Origin: Agromyces sp. G08B096
GTDB taxonomy: Bacteria; Actinomycetota; Actinomycetes; Actinomycetales; Microbacteriaceae
DNA length: 64,000 bases
Direction: 5' to 3'
Assembly: GCF_040267705.1 (NCBI RefSeq)
Contig: NZ_CP158374.1
Location: forward strand, 3,162,001-3,226,000
Shown here: piece by piece, positions 44,353 to 54,288 of the stretch
Position numbering within the stretch: the first letter of the stretch is position 1
Layout: each line of letters begins with the position of its first letter
Made by a program: the position numbers and the translations under genes
Notes under the pieces: generated by a model
Seen by the model: only the letters and a program-made list of their open reading frames with translations
Database searches by the model: none
Told to the model about the DNA's origin: nothing

Positions 44353-46524
44353 ATGGCCATCACGACCACCGACCAGGGCGCCGCGAGCACGCTTGCGCAG
44401 GCGCACCACGCACAGCCCCATTCGGCGCCGAGGGCGCCGTTCGGCCCGCGACAGCTCGTCGCCGCGCTCCCCGGCGCGCTCCGCAAGCTCGATCCCCGCC
44501 TCATGTGGCGCAGCCCCGTCATGTTCATCGTCGAGATCGGCGCCGCGCTGACGACGGCGATCGCGGTGGCGGAGCCGTTCCTCGGCGGGCCGGCGCCCTC
44601 GGGCGGCAGCGACGTGCCGGCGAGCTTCACCTGGGCCATCGCGGTGTGGCTCTGGCTCACGGTCGTCTTCGCGAACCTCGCGGAGGCGGTCGCGGAGGGG
44701 CGCGGAAAGGCCCAGGCCGACACGCTCCGGAAGACCCGCACCTCCACGCTCGCGCGCGTCGTCCGGGGGTACGACGAGGTGGGCGACCCGGCCGCGACGT
44801 CGGCCGAGCTGACGGAGGCCGCGAGCGGCGACCTGCGCGTCGGCGATCACGTCGTCGTCGAGGCGGGGCAGTTGATCCCGGGAGACGGCGACATCGTGTG
44901 GGGCATCGCCTCCGTCGACGAGTCGGCGATCACGGGCGAGTCCGCCCCGGTCGTCCGGGAGTCGGGCGGCGACCGCAGCGCCGTGACCGGCGGCACCCGG
45001 GTGCTCTCCGACCGCATCGTCGTGCGCATCGCCTCCAAGCCCGGCGAGACGTTCGTCGACCGCATGATCGCGCTCGTCGAGGGCGCTGCCCGGCAGAAGA
45101 CGCCCAACGAGATCGCGCTGAACATCCTGCTCGCGAGCCTGTCGATCGTGTTCGTGGTGGTCGCGCTGACCCTGAACCCGATCGCGTCGTACGCCGCGGC
45201 GCCCGCAAGCGTGCCGGTGCTGATCGCGCTTCTGGTCTGCCTCATCCCGACGACGATCGGCGCCCTGCTCTCCGCGATCGGCATCGCCGGCATGGACCGG
45301 CTCGTGCAGCGCAACGTCCTCGCGATGTCGGGGCGCGCGGTCGAGGCCGCGGGCGACGTGACGACGCTGCTGCTCGACAAGACCGGCACGATCACCTACG
45401 GCAACCGTCGGGCGAGCGCGTTCGTCCCGATGCCGGGCGTGGACGAGGGCGAGCTGATCCGCGCGGCCGCGCTCGCGTCGTTCGCCGACCCGACGCCCGA
45501 GGGCGCCTCGATCGTCGAACTCGCCGCGGAACGGGGCATCCGCTTCGCCGACGCGCCCGCGGGCGAGCCGGTGCCGTTCACCGCGCAGACGCGCATGTCG
45601 GGCCTCGATCTCGCCGACGGCTCCGTCGTGCGCAAGGGCGCCGGGTCGGCCGTCGTGGCGTGGGTCGAGGAGTCCGGGCGCATTCCGTCCGGCGAGCGCG
45701 CCGAGCTGCAGCAGCGCGTCGAGGCGATCTCGACCGGCGGCGGCACCCCGCTCGTCGTCGCGGTCCGCGCGGCGGACGGGCCGGCGCGCCTCCTCGGCGT
45801 CGTGCACCTGAAGGACGTCGTGAAGGACGGGCTCGTCGAGCGCTTCGCCGAACTGCGGTCGATGGGCATCCGCACCGTCATGATCACGGGCGACAACCCG
45901 CTGACGGCCGCCGCGATCGCGAAGGAGGCGGGCGTGGACGACTTTCTCGCGGAGGCCACTCCCGAGGACAAGCTCGCCCTGATCAAGCAGGCGCAGGAGC
46001 ACGGCGACCTCGTCGCCATGACCGGCGACGGCACGAACGACGCCCCCGCGCTCGCGCAGGCGGATGTCGGCGTCGCGATGAACACCGGCACGTCGGCGGC
46101 GAAGGAGGCGGGCAACATGGTCGACCTCGACTCCGACCCGACGAAGCTCATCGACATCGTTCGCATCGGCAAGCAGCTGCTCATCACGCGCGGCGCGCTC
46201 ACGACGTTCTCCATCGCGAACGACATCGCGAAGTACTTCGCGATCATCCCGGCGATGTTCGCGGGCGTCTTCCCCGGTCTCGCCGTGCTGAACGTCATGC
46301 AGCTGCACTCGCCCGCGTCCGCCGTGCTGTCGGCGATCGTCTTCAACGCGGTGGTCATCGTGTTCCTCATCCCGCTGGCGCTCCGCGGCGTGAAGCTGCG
46401 CACGGGCGACGCGTCATCGACGCTCAGTCGCAATCTGCTCGTCTACGGGCTCGGCGGCATCCTCACCCCCTTCATCGGCATCTGGCTCATCGACCTCGTC
46501 GTGCGCCTCATCCCCGGGTTCTGA
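44353..46524 (+). CDS. kdpB: Potassium-transporting ATPase subunit KdpB (P-type ATPase)
   Basis: ATP-hydrolysing subunit of KdpFABC, 723 residues. The phosphorylated aspartate is in [17 protein letters not shown] (about 344), the actuator loop [13 protein letters not shown] is near 195, and the nucleotide-binding and hinge motifs include [22 protein letters not shown] and [22 protein letters not shown]. The N-terminal 50 residues are a soluble, partly disordered extension. Length is slightly above the typical 680-700. It is followed after 37 bp by kdpC. Confidence 0.97.
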   Translation: MAITTTDQGAASTLAQAHHAQPHSAPRAPFGPRQLVAALPGALRKLDPRLMWRSPVMFIVEIGAALTTAIAVAEPFLGGPAPSGGSDVPASFTWAIAVWLWLTVVFANLAEAVAEGRGKAQADTLRKTRTSTLARVVRGYDEVGDPAATSAELTEAASGDLRVGDHVVVEAGQLIPGDGDIVWGIASVDESAITGESAPVVRESGGDRSAVTGGTRVLSDRIVVRIASKPGETFVDRMIALVEGAARQKTPNEIALNILLASLSIVFVVVALTLNPIASYAAAPASVPVLIALLVCLIPTTIGALLSAIGIAGMDRLVQRNVLAMSGRAVEAAGDVTTLLLDKTGTITYGNRRASAFVPMPGVDEGELIRAAALASFADPTPEGASIVELAAERGIRFADAPAGEPVPFTAQTRMSGLDLADGSVVRKGAGSAVVAWVEESGRIPSGERAELQQRVEAISTGGGTPLVVAVRAADGPARLLGVVHLKDVVKDGLVERFAELRSMGIRTVMITGDNPLTAAAIAKEAGVDDFLAEATPEDKLALIKQAQEHGDLVAMTGDGTNDAPALAQADVGVAMNTGTSAAKEAGNMVDLDSDPTKLIDIVRIGKQLLITRGALTTFSIANDIAKYFAIIPAMFAGVFPGLAVLNVMQLHSPASAVLSAIVFNAVVIVFLIPLALRGVKLRTGDASSTLSRNLLVYGLGGILTPFIGIWLIDLVVRLIPGF

Positions 46525-46561
46525 GCCGGCTCGCACCGGCCCCACGAAAGGAAGCCATCCC

Positions 46562-47173
46562 ATGAGCACCACCCGCACCACCGTCCGCACCCACTGGGTC
46601 GCGATCCGGGCGATGGCGGTCTTCACCCTCGTCCTCGGCGTCGGCTACCCCCTCGTCGTCACCGGCATCGGGCAGCTCGCGCTGCCGGCCCAGACGAACG
46701 GCTCGCTCGTGCGCGACGCCGACGGCGAGGTCGTCGGCTCGTCGCTCATCGGGCAGTCGTTCACGGATGCCTCGGGCGACCCGGCGCCCGAGTGGTTCCA
46801 GCCGCGGCCGTCGGCGGCCGGCGACGGTTACGACGCCGGCGCGTCGAGCGGCAGCAACCTCGGTCCCGAGAACCCCGACCTCGTCGCCGCGATCGCCGAA
46901 CGGAAGGCCCAGGTCGCCGCGTTCGACGGCGTGTCCGAGGCGGAGGTCCCGGCCGACGCCGTCACCGCATCGGCGTCGGGCCTCGACCCCCACATCAGCC
47001 CCGAGTACGCCCGGCTGCAGGTCGCCCGCGTCGCCGAGGCCCGCGGGCTCGCGGAATCGGCCGTCGCCGACCTCGTGGAGTCTAGGATTCAGGCACGGGA
47101 CCTCGGGTACCTGGGCGAGCCGAGCGTGAACGTGCTCGAGCTGAACCTCGCCCTCGCCGAGCTGGAGGGGTAG
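46562..47173 (+). CDS. kdpC: Potassium-transporting ATPase subunit KdpC
   Basis: A 203-residue protein with one N-terminal membrane helix (AMAVFTLVLGVGYPLVVTGIGQLA, about 18-41) and an extracytoplasmic domain. The family blocks GSSLIGQSFTD, PEWFQPRPSAAGDGYDAGASSGSNLGPENPDL (in part) and ASGLDPHISPEYARLQVARVA are present. It sits on the outer face of the pump and modulates ATP affinity. The ATG follows GAAAGGAAG. The kdpD start is two bases after its stop. Confidence 0.96.
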   Translation: MSTTRTTVRTHWVAIRAMAVFTLVLGVGYPLVVTGIGQLALPAQTNGSLVRDADGEVVGSSLIGQSFTDASGDPAPEWFQPRPSAAGDGYDAGASSGSNLGPENPDLVAAIAERKAQVAAFDGVSEAEVPADAVTASASGLDPHISPEYARLQVARVAEARGLAESAVADLVESRIQARDLGYLGEPSVNVLELNLALAELEG

Positions 47174-47175
47174 CC

Positions 47176-49662
47176 ATGCGGAGGGGGCGGCTTCGAGTGC
47201 TCCTCGGTGCCGCTCCGGGCGTCGGCAAGACCTACGCGATGCTCGAGGAGGGCCGGCGGCTGCGCAGCGAGGGCCGGGACGTCGTCGTGGCCTTCGTCGA
47301 GACGCACGGCCGGCGGGCCACCGCCGCGATGGTCGCCGGGCTCGAGGTCGTCCCCCGGCGGACGCTGTCGCACCGCGGCCTGGCGCTGGAGGAGCTCGAC
47401 CTCGACGCGGTCCTCCGGCGCCGCCCCGACGTGGCGCTCGTCGACGAGCTCGCGCACTCCAATGCGCCGGGGTCGCGGCACGAGAAGCGGTGGCAGGACG
47501 TCGAGGAGCTGCTCGAGGCCGGCATCGACGTGATCTCGACGGTGAACACCCAGCACATCGAGTCGCTCGGCGATGTGGTGCTCGAGATCACGGGCGCCGA
47601 GCAGCGCGAGACGGTGCCCGACCGGGTGCTGAGGGCCGCCGACCAGATCGAGGTCGTCGACCTCGCCCCCGAGGCGCTGCGCGACCGACTCGCGAACGGG
47701 CTCGTCTACCCCGCCGAGCGGATCGACGCGGCGCTGTCGAACTACTTCCGGCTCGGCAACCTCACGGCCCTGCGGGAGCTCGCGCTGCTGTGGCTGGCCG
47801 ACGAGGTCGATCAGGCGCTGAAGGCCTACCGCGCCGAGCACGGCATCGACCGCAAGTGGGAGGCGCGGGAGCGCGTGGTGGTCGCCCTCACCGGCGGCCC
47901 CGAGGGCGAGACGCTCGTGCGCCGCGGCGCGCGGATCGCGTCGCGGTCGTCGGGCGGCGAGCTCATCGCGGTGCACGTCACCGCGCCGGACGGCATGCGG
48001 GCGAGGCATCCGGGCGCCCTCGACGCGCAGCGCGCGCTCGTCGAGCAGCTGGGCGGCACCTTCCACCAGGTGGTCGGCGAGGACGTGCCGCGTGCGCTCG
48101 TCGAGTTCGCGAGGGCGTCGGATGCCACGCAGCTGGTCATCGGCGTGAGCCGCCGGTCCCGGCTCGCGGCGGCGTTCACGGGCCCCGGCATCGGCGCGAC
48201 GGTCATCCGCGAGTCGGGCGACATCGACGTGCACATCGTCACGCACGCCGCCGCCGGCTCGGGCTTCTCGCTGCCGAAGGCGGGGGGCGCGCTCAGCCGC
48301 AGGCGTCTCGTCTGGGGGTTCGCGCTGGCGCTCGTCGCCGGGCCGCTCCTCAGCTGGCTGCTGCGCGCACTGCACACGGAGACCTCGATCACGAGCGACG
48401 TGCTCGCGTACCAGCTGCTCGTGATCGTCGTCGCCCTGGTCGGGGGCATCTGGCCGGGGCTGTTCGCCGCCGTGCTGTCGGGCATCACCCTCAACGTGCT
48501 CTTCGTCGAGCCGCTCTACACGCTCACGATCGCCGACCCCCGCCAGTTCCTCGCCCTCGTCTTCTACGTCGCCAACGCGCTCCTCGTGAGCTACGTCGTC
48601 GATCAGGCCGCCCGCCGGAGCCGCACGGCACGCCGGGCCGCCGCCGAGTCCGAGCTGCTCGCCACGATCGCGGGCAGCGTGCTCCGCGGCGAGGACGCGC
48701 TGCAGGCGATGGTGACGCGCACGCGCGAGGCGTTCGGGCTGACGGGGGTGCGGCTCCTCGTCGACGGCGAGCCGCGGGTCGCCGACGGCGAGCCGGCCCG
48801 CGACGACCGGGTGACGAACGTGCCCATCGGGCGTCGCGGCGTGCTCGAGCTGCACGGACCCGACCTCGCGGCGTCCGAGCGCCGGGTGCTGCAGGTCATC
48901 GCCGCCCAGCTGGATGCCGCGATCGAGCACGGCGCGCTCGCGAACGCGGCACGGACCGCCGATGCGCTCGCGGAGACCGACAAGGTGCGCTCCGCGCTGC
49001 TCGCGGCGGTCGGGCACGATCTGCGCCGTCCGCTCACGTCGGCGTCGGCGGCGATCAGCGCGCTCCGCTCCGACGAGGTGGCCCTGCCCGCGGCGCAGCG
49101 GACCGAGCTGCTCGACACCGCGGCGGAGAGCCTCGACTCGCTCGCCGCGCTCGTGACGAACCTGCTCGACGTGAGCCGGGTGCAGGCCGGCGCGCTCGCG
49201 GTGCAGATCTCCGCGGTCGAGATCGCCGACGTCGTGCTCGCAGCCCTCGACGAGCTGGGCCTCGGCCCCGGCGAGGTCGAGCTCGACCTGCCCGAGGACG
49301 CCCCCGCCGTGCTCGCCGACGCGGGTCTGCTGCAGCGGGTGCTCGTGAACCTGCTGGCGAACGCCGTCCGGCACTCCCCCGACCACGCACGCGTGCGCGT
49401 CTCGGCCTCGGGGTTCCGCGGCCGGGTCGAGCTCCGCATCGCCGATCGCGGGCCGGGGATCCCCGCCGAGCGACGCGAGGACGTGTTCACGCCGTTCCAG
49501 CGGCTCGGCGACACCGACAACGAGACGGGGCTGGGGCTCGGACTGGCGCTCTCGAAAGGGTTCGTCGAGGGCATGGACGGCACGCTCGACGCCGAGGACA
49601 CCCCGGGCGGCGGCCTCACGATGGTGGTGCGGCTGCCGGCCGCCGGGGAGGGGGCGCGGTGA
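47176..49662 (+). CDS. kdpD: Sensor histidine kinase KdpD
   Basis: An 828-residue sensor. Order: KdpD domain with a P-loop (LLGAAPGVGKTYAMLEE, about 9-25) and the DELAHSNAPGSRHEKRWQDVEELL block, then a universal-stress-like domain (about 230-360). Four close-packed membrane helices follow (about 375-480), then a GAF-like segment. The dimerisation domain carries the phosphorylated histidine in AAVGHDLRRPLTSASAAIS (His near 615). The HATPase domain has NLLANAVRHSP and DRGPGIPAERREDVFTPF. It senses low potassium or cyclic-di-AMP and turgor changes by family knowledge. GTGA overlap with kdpE. Confidence 0.96.
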   Translation: MRRGRLRVLLGAAPGVGKTYAMLEEGRRLRSEGRDVVVAFVETHGRRATAAMVAGLEVVPRRTLSHRGLALEELDLDAVLRRRPDVALVDELAHSNAPGSRHEKRWQDVEELLEAGIDVISTVNTQHIESLGDVVLEITGAEQRETVPDRVLRAADQIEVVDLAPEALRDRLANGLVYPAERIDAALSNYFRLGNLTALRELALLWLADEVDQALKAYRAEHGIDRKWEARERVVVALTGGPEGETLVRRGARIASRSSGGELIAVHVTAPDGMRARHPGALDAQRALVEQLGGTFHQVVGEDVPRALVEFARASDATQLVIGVSRRSRLAAAFTGPGIGATVIRESGDIDVHIVTHAAAGSGFSLPKAGGALSRRRLVWGFALALVAGPLLSWLLRALHTETSITSDVLAYQLLVIVVALVGGIWPGLFAAVLSGITLNVLFVEPLYTLTIADPRQFLALVFYVANALLVSYVVDQAARRSRTARRAAAESELLATIAGSVLRGEDALQAMVTRTREAFGLTGVRLLVDGEPRVADGEPARDDRVTNVPIGRRGVLELHGPDLAASERRVLQVIAAQLDAAIEHGALANAARTADALAETDKVRSALLAAVGHDLRRPLTSASAAISALRSDEVALPAAQRTELLDTAAESLDSLAALVTNLLDVSRVQAGALAVQISAVEIADVVLAALDELGLGPGEVELDLPEDAPAVLADAGLLQRVLVNLLANAVRHSPDHARVRVSASGFRGRVELRIADRGPGIPAERREDVFTPFQRLGDTDNETGLGLGLALSKGFVEGMDGTLDAEDTPGGGLTMVVRLPAAGEGAR

Positions 49663-50366
49663 GGATCCTCCTCGCGGACGACGACGACCAGCTGCAGCGG
49701 GCGCTGCGCATCACGCTCACCGCGCGCGGGTACGACGTGCTCTCGGCTCGCGACGGCGCCGAGGCGATCGACCTCGCCGCGAACGGACATCCCGACCTCA
49801 TCCTGCTCGACCTCGGGATGCCCCGCGTCGACGGGCTCGACGTGATCCGGGCGGTGCGCGCCTGGTCGGACCTGCCGATCCTCGTGCTCTCGGGCCGGGC
49901 CGACTCGGCCGAGAAAGTCGAGGCGCTCGACGCGGGCGCCGACGACTACGTCACGAAGCCGTTCGCGATGGACGAGCTGCTGGCGCGGATCCGCGCGAGG
50001 TCGAGGCGTCCGGCGGGCGGCGCGGACGAGGCGCTCGTCCGGATCGGCGACCTCGAGGTCGACCTCGCGGCGAAGACCGTGCGGCGGGCGGGCGGCGCCG
50101 AGGCGGCAGGCGAACACGGTGCACGGGAGGCCGCGATCCGGCTGACGCCCACGGAGTGGCGTCTGCTCGAGCTCTTCGTGCGGAACCCGGGCAAGCTGCT
50201 CACGCGCGAGATGCTGCTCTCCGACGTGTGGGGTCCGTACCACCGCAACGACGCGGGCTACCTCCGGCTCTACGTCGCCCAGCTGCGACGCAAGCTCGAG
50301 CCGGTGCCGTCGGAGCCGAGGCACTTCCTCAACGAGCCGGGACTCGGCTACCGCTTCGAGCCCTGA
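49659..50366 (+). CDS. kdpE: Response regulator KdpE
   Basis: A 235-residue OmpR-type regulator. Receiver: acidic pocket DDDD near 8-11, phosphorylated aspartate in LILLDLGMPRVDGLDV (about 51) and lysine in DDYVTKPFAMDELL (about 102). The C-terminal winged helix has LTPTEWRLLELFVRNPGKLLTREMLLSDVWG and ends YRFEP. The linker between DNA-binding strands carries an unusual insertion (GGAEAAGEHGAREAA). It activates the kdp promoter when phosphorylated by KdpD. The GTG start overlaps the kdpD stop. Its last 19 bp overlap the convergent DUF402 gene. Confidence 0.95.
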   Translation: MRILLADDDDQLQRALRITLTARGYDVLSARDGAEAIDLAANGHPDLILLDLGMPRVDGLDVIRAVRAWSDLPILVLSGRADSAEKVEALDAGADDYVTKPFAMDELLARIRARSRRPAGGADEALVRIGDLEVDLAAKTVRRAGGAEAAGEHGAREAAIRLTPTEWRLLELFVRNPGKLLTREMLLSDVWGPYHRNDAGYLRLYVAQLRRKLEPVPSEPRHFLNEPGLGYRFEP

Positions 50367-50926
50367 CCCCTGTCGGGCGCCAGCGCCGCCAGTTGCGCGA
50401 GCCAGCGGTCGGCGGTGGCGCCGTCGAACGGCGCCTCGCGACCGCGCACGGATGCCAGCACCGCCGAGGCATCCGCTCGTACCCGCTGCACGACCTCGGC
50501 CGGGTAGCCGAACCGCTCGAGGTGCACCTCGAACTCGTCCTCGTCGTCGATGAACGGCGGCGCGCCGATGCGCTCCACCACGTCGAGGTCGAGGTCGATG
50601 TAGAAGACCGTCGGGCCCGAGGCATCCCGCTGCCACTCGGGGACGCTCGCGAGATCGACGTAGATCGCGAGGCCGCGCGGATGCTCCGCCGCGAACGACG
50701 CCGCCCACCCGGCCCGCGGGAACAGCGTCACCGACGGCCAGGTCGCGACGAACGCGTGCCCGGGCCGGGCGAACGGCGTGCCCGGCGGGAAGCCGACCCA
50801 GTCGCCGTGCCCGTCTGAGCCGAGGCCGATGCCCTGGAACTCCCAGTGCGGCCGCCGGTCCCACTTCGTCGCCCGCACGCGCACGGCCTCGCCGGGCCGG
50901 AGGGCGGGTCCGTTCGTCGCGCTCAC
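50348..50926 (-). CDS. DUF402 domain protein
   Basis: A 192-residue protein with the DUF402 beta-barrel: RVRATKWDRRPHWEFQGIGLGSD and then the conserved acidic cluster TVFYIDLDLDVVERIGAPPFIDDEDEFE (about 105-132). Related enzymes such as FomD or Ntdp hydrolyse nucleoside diphosphates or cytidylyl esters using aspartates like those in YIDLDLDVV and IDDEDEF. The actual substrate here is unknown. The GTG follows TACGGT on the minus strand (50933-50938) by six bases. It is divergent from rlmC, and its end overlaps kdpE. Confidence 0.85.
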   Translation of the reverse strand: MSATNGPALRPGEAVRVRATKWDRRPHWEFQGIGLGSDGHGDWVGFPPGTPFARPGHAFVATWPSVTLFPRAGWAASFAAEHPRGLAIYVDLASVPEWQRDASGPTVFYIDLDLDVVERIGAPPFIDDEDEFEVHLERFGYPAEVVQRVRADASAVLASVRGREAPFDGATADRWLAQLAALAPDRGQGSKR

Positions 50927-50961
50927 GGCTCCACCGTACGCGCGGCGCGTACCCTTGACGG

Positions 50962-52092
50962 GTGCAGTGCCGGTACTTCGACGCCGGGCGATGCCGGTCG
51001 TGCTCGCTCATGGGCGAGCCGTACCCGGCGCAGCTGGCCGGCAAGCAGCGGCACGCCGAGGCGCTGCTCGCCCCGTTCGGGGTCGGCTCGTGGCTCGCGC
51101 CCGTCGCCTCCGGCGAGCGCGACTACCGCAACAAGGCGAAGATGGTCGTCGGCGGAACGGTCGCCGCGCCCACGATCGGCATCCTCGACGCCGACGGCCA
51201 CGGCCTCGATCTCCAGACGTGCGGCATCTGCTCGCCCGGGCATCGCGCCGCGTTCCCGGTGATCGCCCGGTTCATCTCCCTCGCCCGGCTCACGCCGTAC
51301 GACGTGACGACTCGAGCCGGCGAGCTGAAGCACCTCATCGTCACCGAGTCGCCCGACGGCGAGCTCATGGTTCGCTTCGTCCTCCGCTCGACCGAGCCGC
51401 TCCCGCGGCTGCGCAAGCACCTCCCGACCCTTCTCGCGGAGCTGCCCGCCGCGCGCGTGGTGACGGCGAACATCCTGCCCGAGCACAAGGCGGTGCTCGA
51501 GGGCGAGACCGAGCACGTGCTCACCGCGCAGCAGACCCTGCCGATGCGGCTGAACGACGTGACGATGCACCTGCGTCCGCAGAGCTTCTTCCAGACCAAC
51601 ACGGCCATCGCCGCGGCCCTCTATGCCGAGGCACGGGACTGGATCCGCGACCTCGCGCCCGACACCGCATGGGACCTGTACTCGGGCGTCGGCGGGTTCG
51701 CCCTGCATCTCGCGGATGCCGCGACCGAGGTCACCGGCATCGAGACGAGCGTCGAGGCGGTCGCGTCGGCTGAGCTGAGTCGCACGGATGCCGCGCTCGA
51801 GCGCGTGCGCTTCGCCGCCGGCGACGCGACGGCGTTCGCGCTCAGCGCCGCGCCGGCGGAGGCGCCCGACCTCGTCGTGGTGAACCCGCCGCGCCGCGGC
51901 ATCGGCAGGGAGCTCGCCGGCTGGCTCGAGGCGTCCGACGTGTCGCACGTGCTCTACTCCAGCTGCAACGCCGCCTCGCTCGCCCGCGACCTGGCGGCGA
52001 TGCCGTCGCTCCGGCCCGTGCGGGCGCGCGTGTTCGACATGTTCCCGCAGACCACCCACTTCGAGGTGATGGTGCTGCTGGAGCGCGCCTGA
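50962..52092 (+). CDS. rlmC: 23S rRNA (uracil-5-)-methyltransferase RlmC-type
   Basis: A 376-residue RumA/TrmA-family enzyme. An N-terminal iron-sulfur cluster is implied by Cys3, Cys11 and Cys14 (MQCRYFDAGRCRSCS) with the fourth cysteine in DLQTCGICSPGHR near 78. The SAM-binding motif is DLYSGVGGFALHLA (about 240-253), and catalytic motifs are VVNPPRRGIG (about 312) and the nucleophile in YSSCNAASLARDL (about 335). The N-terminus MQC-YFDAGRCRSC is the RlmC signature, so m5U747-type modification is likely. The GTG follows TACCCT (50950-50955) by six bases. Confidence 0.92.
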   Translation: MQCRYFDAGRCRSCSLMGEPYPAQLAGKQRHAEALLAPFGVGSWLAPVASGERDYRNKAKMVVGGTVAAPTIGILDADGHGLDLQTCGICSPGHRAAFPVIARFISLARLTPYDVTTRAGELKHLIVTESPDGELMVRFVLRSTEPLPRLRKHLPTLLAELPAARVVTANILPEHKAVLEGETEHVLTAQQTLPMRLNDVTMHLRPQSFFQTNTAIAAALYAEARDWIRDLAPDTAWDLYSGVGGFALHLADAATEVTGIETSVEAVASAELSRTDAALERVRFAAGDATAFALSAAPAEAPDLVVVNPPRRGIGRELAGWLEASDVSHVLYSSCNAASLARDLAAMPSLRPVRARVFDMFPQTTHFEVMVLLERA

Positions 52093-52107
52093 TCAGAGGG
52101 CGCGCTG

Positions 52108-53421
52108 CTACCGCGCCAGCGTCGCCGTGAGCCGCGCGAGCTCCGCGATCCTCGCCGCCCGATCACGCGGCACCCCGGGCACGCCGGGCCGCTGCTGATC
52201 GGGCCGGGGCCCGTCGAGCGGACGGAAGTCGACGCCCTGCTCCTCGAGCCACGCGAGGTACGCGGGCAGCCGCGCGGCGAAGTCGGGCCAGTCGAGCGGT
52301 CCGCCGTTCCAGGCGACCTCGGCGAACGCCCCGAGCCGCGGGAACACGGCGTAGTCGAGCCGGTCGCGCGAGTCGAGGTGCTCGGTCCACACGTTCGCCT
52401 GCACCCCGAGCACACGGTCGGCGAACCAGGCCGGGGCGTCCGCCGGCACCGGGTCGAAGCAAGCCGCGTCCTCGAGGGAGAGCACCGTGCCCACCGGGAT
52501 CGGCTCGGCCGGGTCGTCGGACTGCCGGTAGTCGAAGTAGGTCCAGAGATCCGGGCAGAGCACGACGTCGTGGCCGAGCCGCGCGCCGAGCTCGGCACCC
52601 ACCGGACCGCGCCAGGACGCCACGACGGCATCGGGTGCGGGGTCGCGGCCTTCGAGCATCTCGTCCCACCCCACGACGCGCCGGCCGCGCTCGCGCACCC
52701 GGTCGGCGAGGCGCCCGAGGAACCACGCCTGCAGTTCCTCCTCGTCGGCGAGCCCGCGTTCGGCCATGAGCGTCTGCGTTCGGGCGTCCTCTCGCCAGAG
52801 TCGTTTCCGCACCTCGTCGCCGCCGATGCCGACGATCTCGGAGTCGAAGACCTCGCAGAGCTCGTCGAACACCGTGCCGACGAACGCGAGGGTCTCCTCC
52901 TCGACGTTCAGCACCTCGTCGGAGATGCCGAAGCGGGTCCACGGCTCGGCGACTCGGGCGCGCACCGCGTCGCCTCCCCCGACGCCGAACTCGGGGTAGG
53001 CGGCGAGGATCGCCTGCGCGTGCCCCGGCACGTCGATCTCGGGCACCACGCGGATGCCCCGCTCCCGCGCGTAGTCGACCAGTCGGCGCAGCTCGTCCTG
53101 CGTGTACCAGCCCTCGTGCGGCACGCCGTCGACCGTCGAGGCCGGTCCGTGCCCGAGCTGCGACCCCGAGCGCCGGCCGCCGATCTCGGTGAGCCGCGGG
53201 TACGCCCGCACCTCGAAGCGCCAGCCCTGATCGTCGGTGAGGTGCAGCTGCAGCACGTTGAGGCCGTGCGCCGCGATGAGGTCGACGAAGCGCAGCAGGT
53301 CGGGCATCGGCCGGAACCGCCTGGCGACGTCGAGCATCACGCCGCGCCAGGCGAACCGCGGCTCGCCGTCGAGGCGCAGCGGCGCCAGTTCGGCGTGAGC
53401 GCGGCCGTCGCCCGCGCTCAC
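52108..53421 (-). CDS. Beta-N-acetylhexosaminidase (GH20 catalytic domain only)
   Basis: A 437-residue GH20 TIM-barrel protein without signal peptide and without the usual N-terminal GH20b domain. The barrel starts at FAWRGVMLDVARRF (about 23-36), continues with LNVLQLHLTDDQGWR, VVPEIDVPGHAQAI and EIVGIGGDEVRKRLW. The catalytic aspartate-glutamate pair is the DE of GGDE (about 197). It should release terminal N-acetylglucosamine or N-acetylgalactosamine, probably inside the cell, as in cell-wall recycling. Its GTG overlaps the proC stop by 4 bp. It is convergent with rlmC. Confidence 0.88.
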   Translation of the reverse strand: MSAGDGRAHAELAPLRLDGEPRFAWRGVMLDVARRFRPMPDLLRFVDLIAAHGLNVLQLHLTDDQGWRFEVRAYPRLTEIGGRRSGSQLGHGPASTVDGVPHEGWYTQDELRRLVDYARERGIRVVPEIDVPGHAQAILAAYPEFGVGGGDAVRARVAEPWTRFGISDEVLNVEEETLAFVGTVFDELCEVFDSEIVGIGGDEVRKRLWREDARTQTLMAERGLADEEELQAWFLGRLADRVRERGRRVVGWDEMLEGRDPAPDAVVASWRGPVGAELGARLGHDVVLCPDLWTYFDYRQSDDPAEPIPVGTVLSLEDAACFDPVPADAPAWFADRVLGVQANVWTEHLDSRDRLDYAVFPRLGAFAEVAWNGGPLDWPDFAARLPAYLAWLEEQGVDFRPLDGPRPDQQRPGVPGVPRDRAARIAELARLTATLAR

Positions 53422-54266
53422 GCGCCGGCCGCCAGCTCGCGCGCGCGGGCGAGGGCCGCCTGCGTGGCGGAGTCGAACGTCTGCTTCAGCGCAGCCTCCT
53501 CGAGTACCGCGATCGCGCGCTCGGTGGTGCCCTTCGGGCTCGTGACCCTCCGGCGCAGCTCCGCGGGATGCTCGCCGGAGTGTGCGAGCAGCTCGGATGC
53601 CCCGCGGAACGTGCCCTGCACCATGAGCGCCGCCTGCTCGGGGGTGAAGCCGAGGTCGATCGCCGTCGCGGTGAGCTGCTCGATGAGGTAGAAGACGTAG
53701 GCCGGACCCGAGCCGGAGATCGTGGAGAGCGCGTCGAGCTGCGCCTCGGGCACGACCAGCACGTCGCCGACGGTCTCGAAGAGCGATACGGCGAGTGCCA
53801 GGTCGGCCTCGCTCGAACGGGTGCCGCTGGCGACGCCCGTGACCGCGCGGCCGACGATCGCCGGCGTGTTCGGCATGGTTCGGACGACCGACACGTGCTC
53901 CGGCAGCAGCGACTCGAACGTCGCGACCGTCACCCCGGCGGCGACGCTCACCACGACGGTGCCGGGCTCCAGCGCGTCGGCGATCTCGCGGAGCAGATCG
54001 GGCACCATCGCCGGCTTCACGCCGACGACGACGAGCTTCGCTCCGGCGACCGCCGTGCGGTTCGCCGCCGGGTCGGCCTCGGTCGAGAGCGAGGTCACGC
54101 CCGGCAGGGTCGCGAGCGCCTCAGCCTTCGCCGCGGTGCGGTTCGTGGCGCGGATGCCGTCGGCCTCGAGGCCCGGGCGGAGCAGGCCCGAGAGGATCGC
54201 CCCGGCCATCGATCCGGCGCCGAGGAAGGCGATCACGGGCAGCTTCACGACGGCGTCGGCACTCAT
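53418..54266 (-). CDS. proC: Pyrroline-5-carboxylate reductase
   Basis: A 282-residue NADPH-dependent enzyme of the last step of proline synthesis. The N-terminal Rossmann motif is IAFLGAGSMAGAILSGLL (about 12-29). The PVVGVKPAMV-like segment VVGVKPAMVPDLL is near 79, VVRTMPNTPAIVGRAVTG near 124-141, and the P5CR signature DALSTISGSGPAYVFYLIEQL near 172-192. The ATG at 54266 follows TAGGAT on the minus strand (54273-54278) by exactly six bases. The same ten-base palindrome serves the divergent metal transporter gene. GTGA overlap with the downstream GH20 gene. Confidence 0.95.
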   Translation of the reverse strand: MSADAVVKLPVIAFLGAGSMAGAILSGLLRPGLEADGIRATNRTAAKAEALATLPGVTSLSTEADPAANRTAVAGAKLVVVGVKPAMVPDLLREIADALEPGTVVVSVAAGVTVATFESLLPEHVSVVRTMPNTPAIVGRAVTGVASGTRSSEADLALAVSLFETVGDVLVVPEAQLDALSTISGSGPAYVFYLIEQLTATAIDLGFTPEQAALMVQGTFRGASELLAHSGEHPAELRRRVTSPKGTTERAIAVLEEAALKQTFDSATQAALARARELAAGA

Positions 54267-54272
54267 GCGACC

Positions 54273-54282
54273 ATCCTAGGAT
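54273..54282. promoter_or_regulatory. Shared bidirectional -10 palindrome between proC and the CDF gene
   Basis: ATCCTAGGAT supplies TAGGAT on both strands (plus 54277-54282, minus 54278-54273). Each copy ends exactly six bases before a start codon: ATG 54289 for the CDF transporter and ATG 54266 for proC. Both mRNAs would be leaderless, and the two promoters would physically exclude each other. Seen directly; the functional reading is inference. Confidence 0.75.
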
Positions 54283-54288
54283 TGGGTC

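Noticed and set aside
42564..44747. A 727-codon minus-strand frame over kdpA
   Set aside because: Shadow of kdpA; composition is His/Arg/Glu-rich with no recognisable domain.
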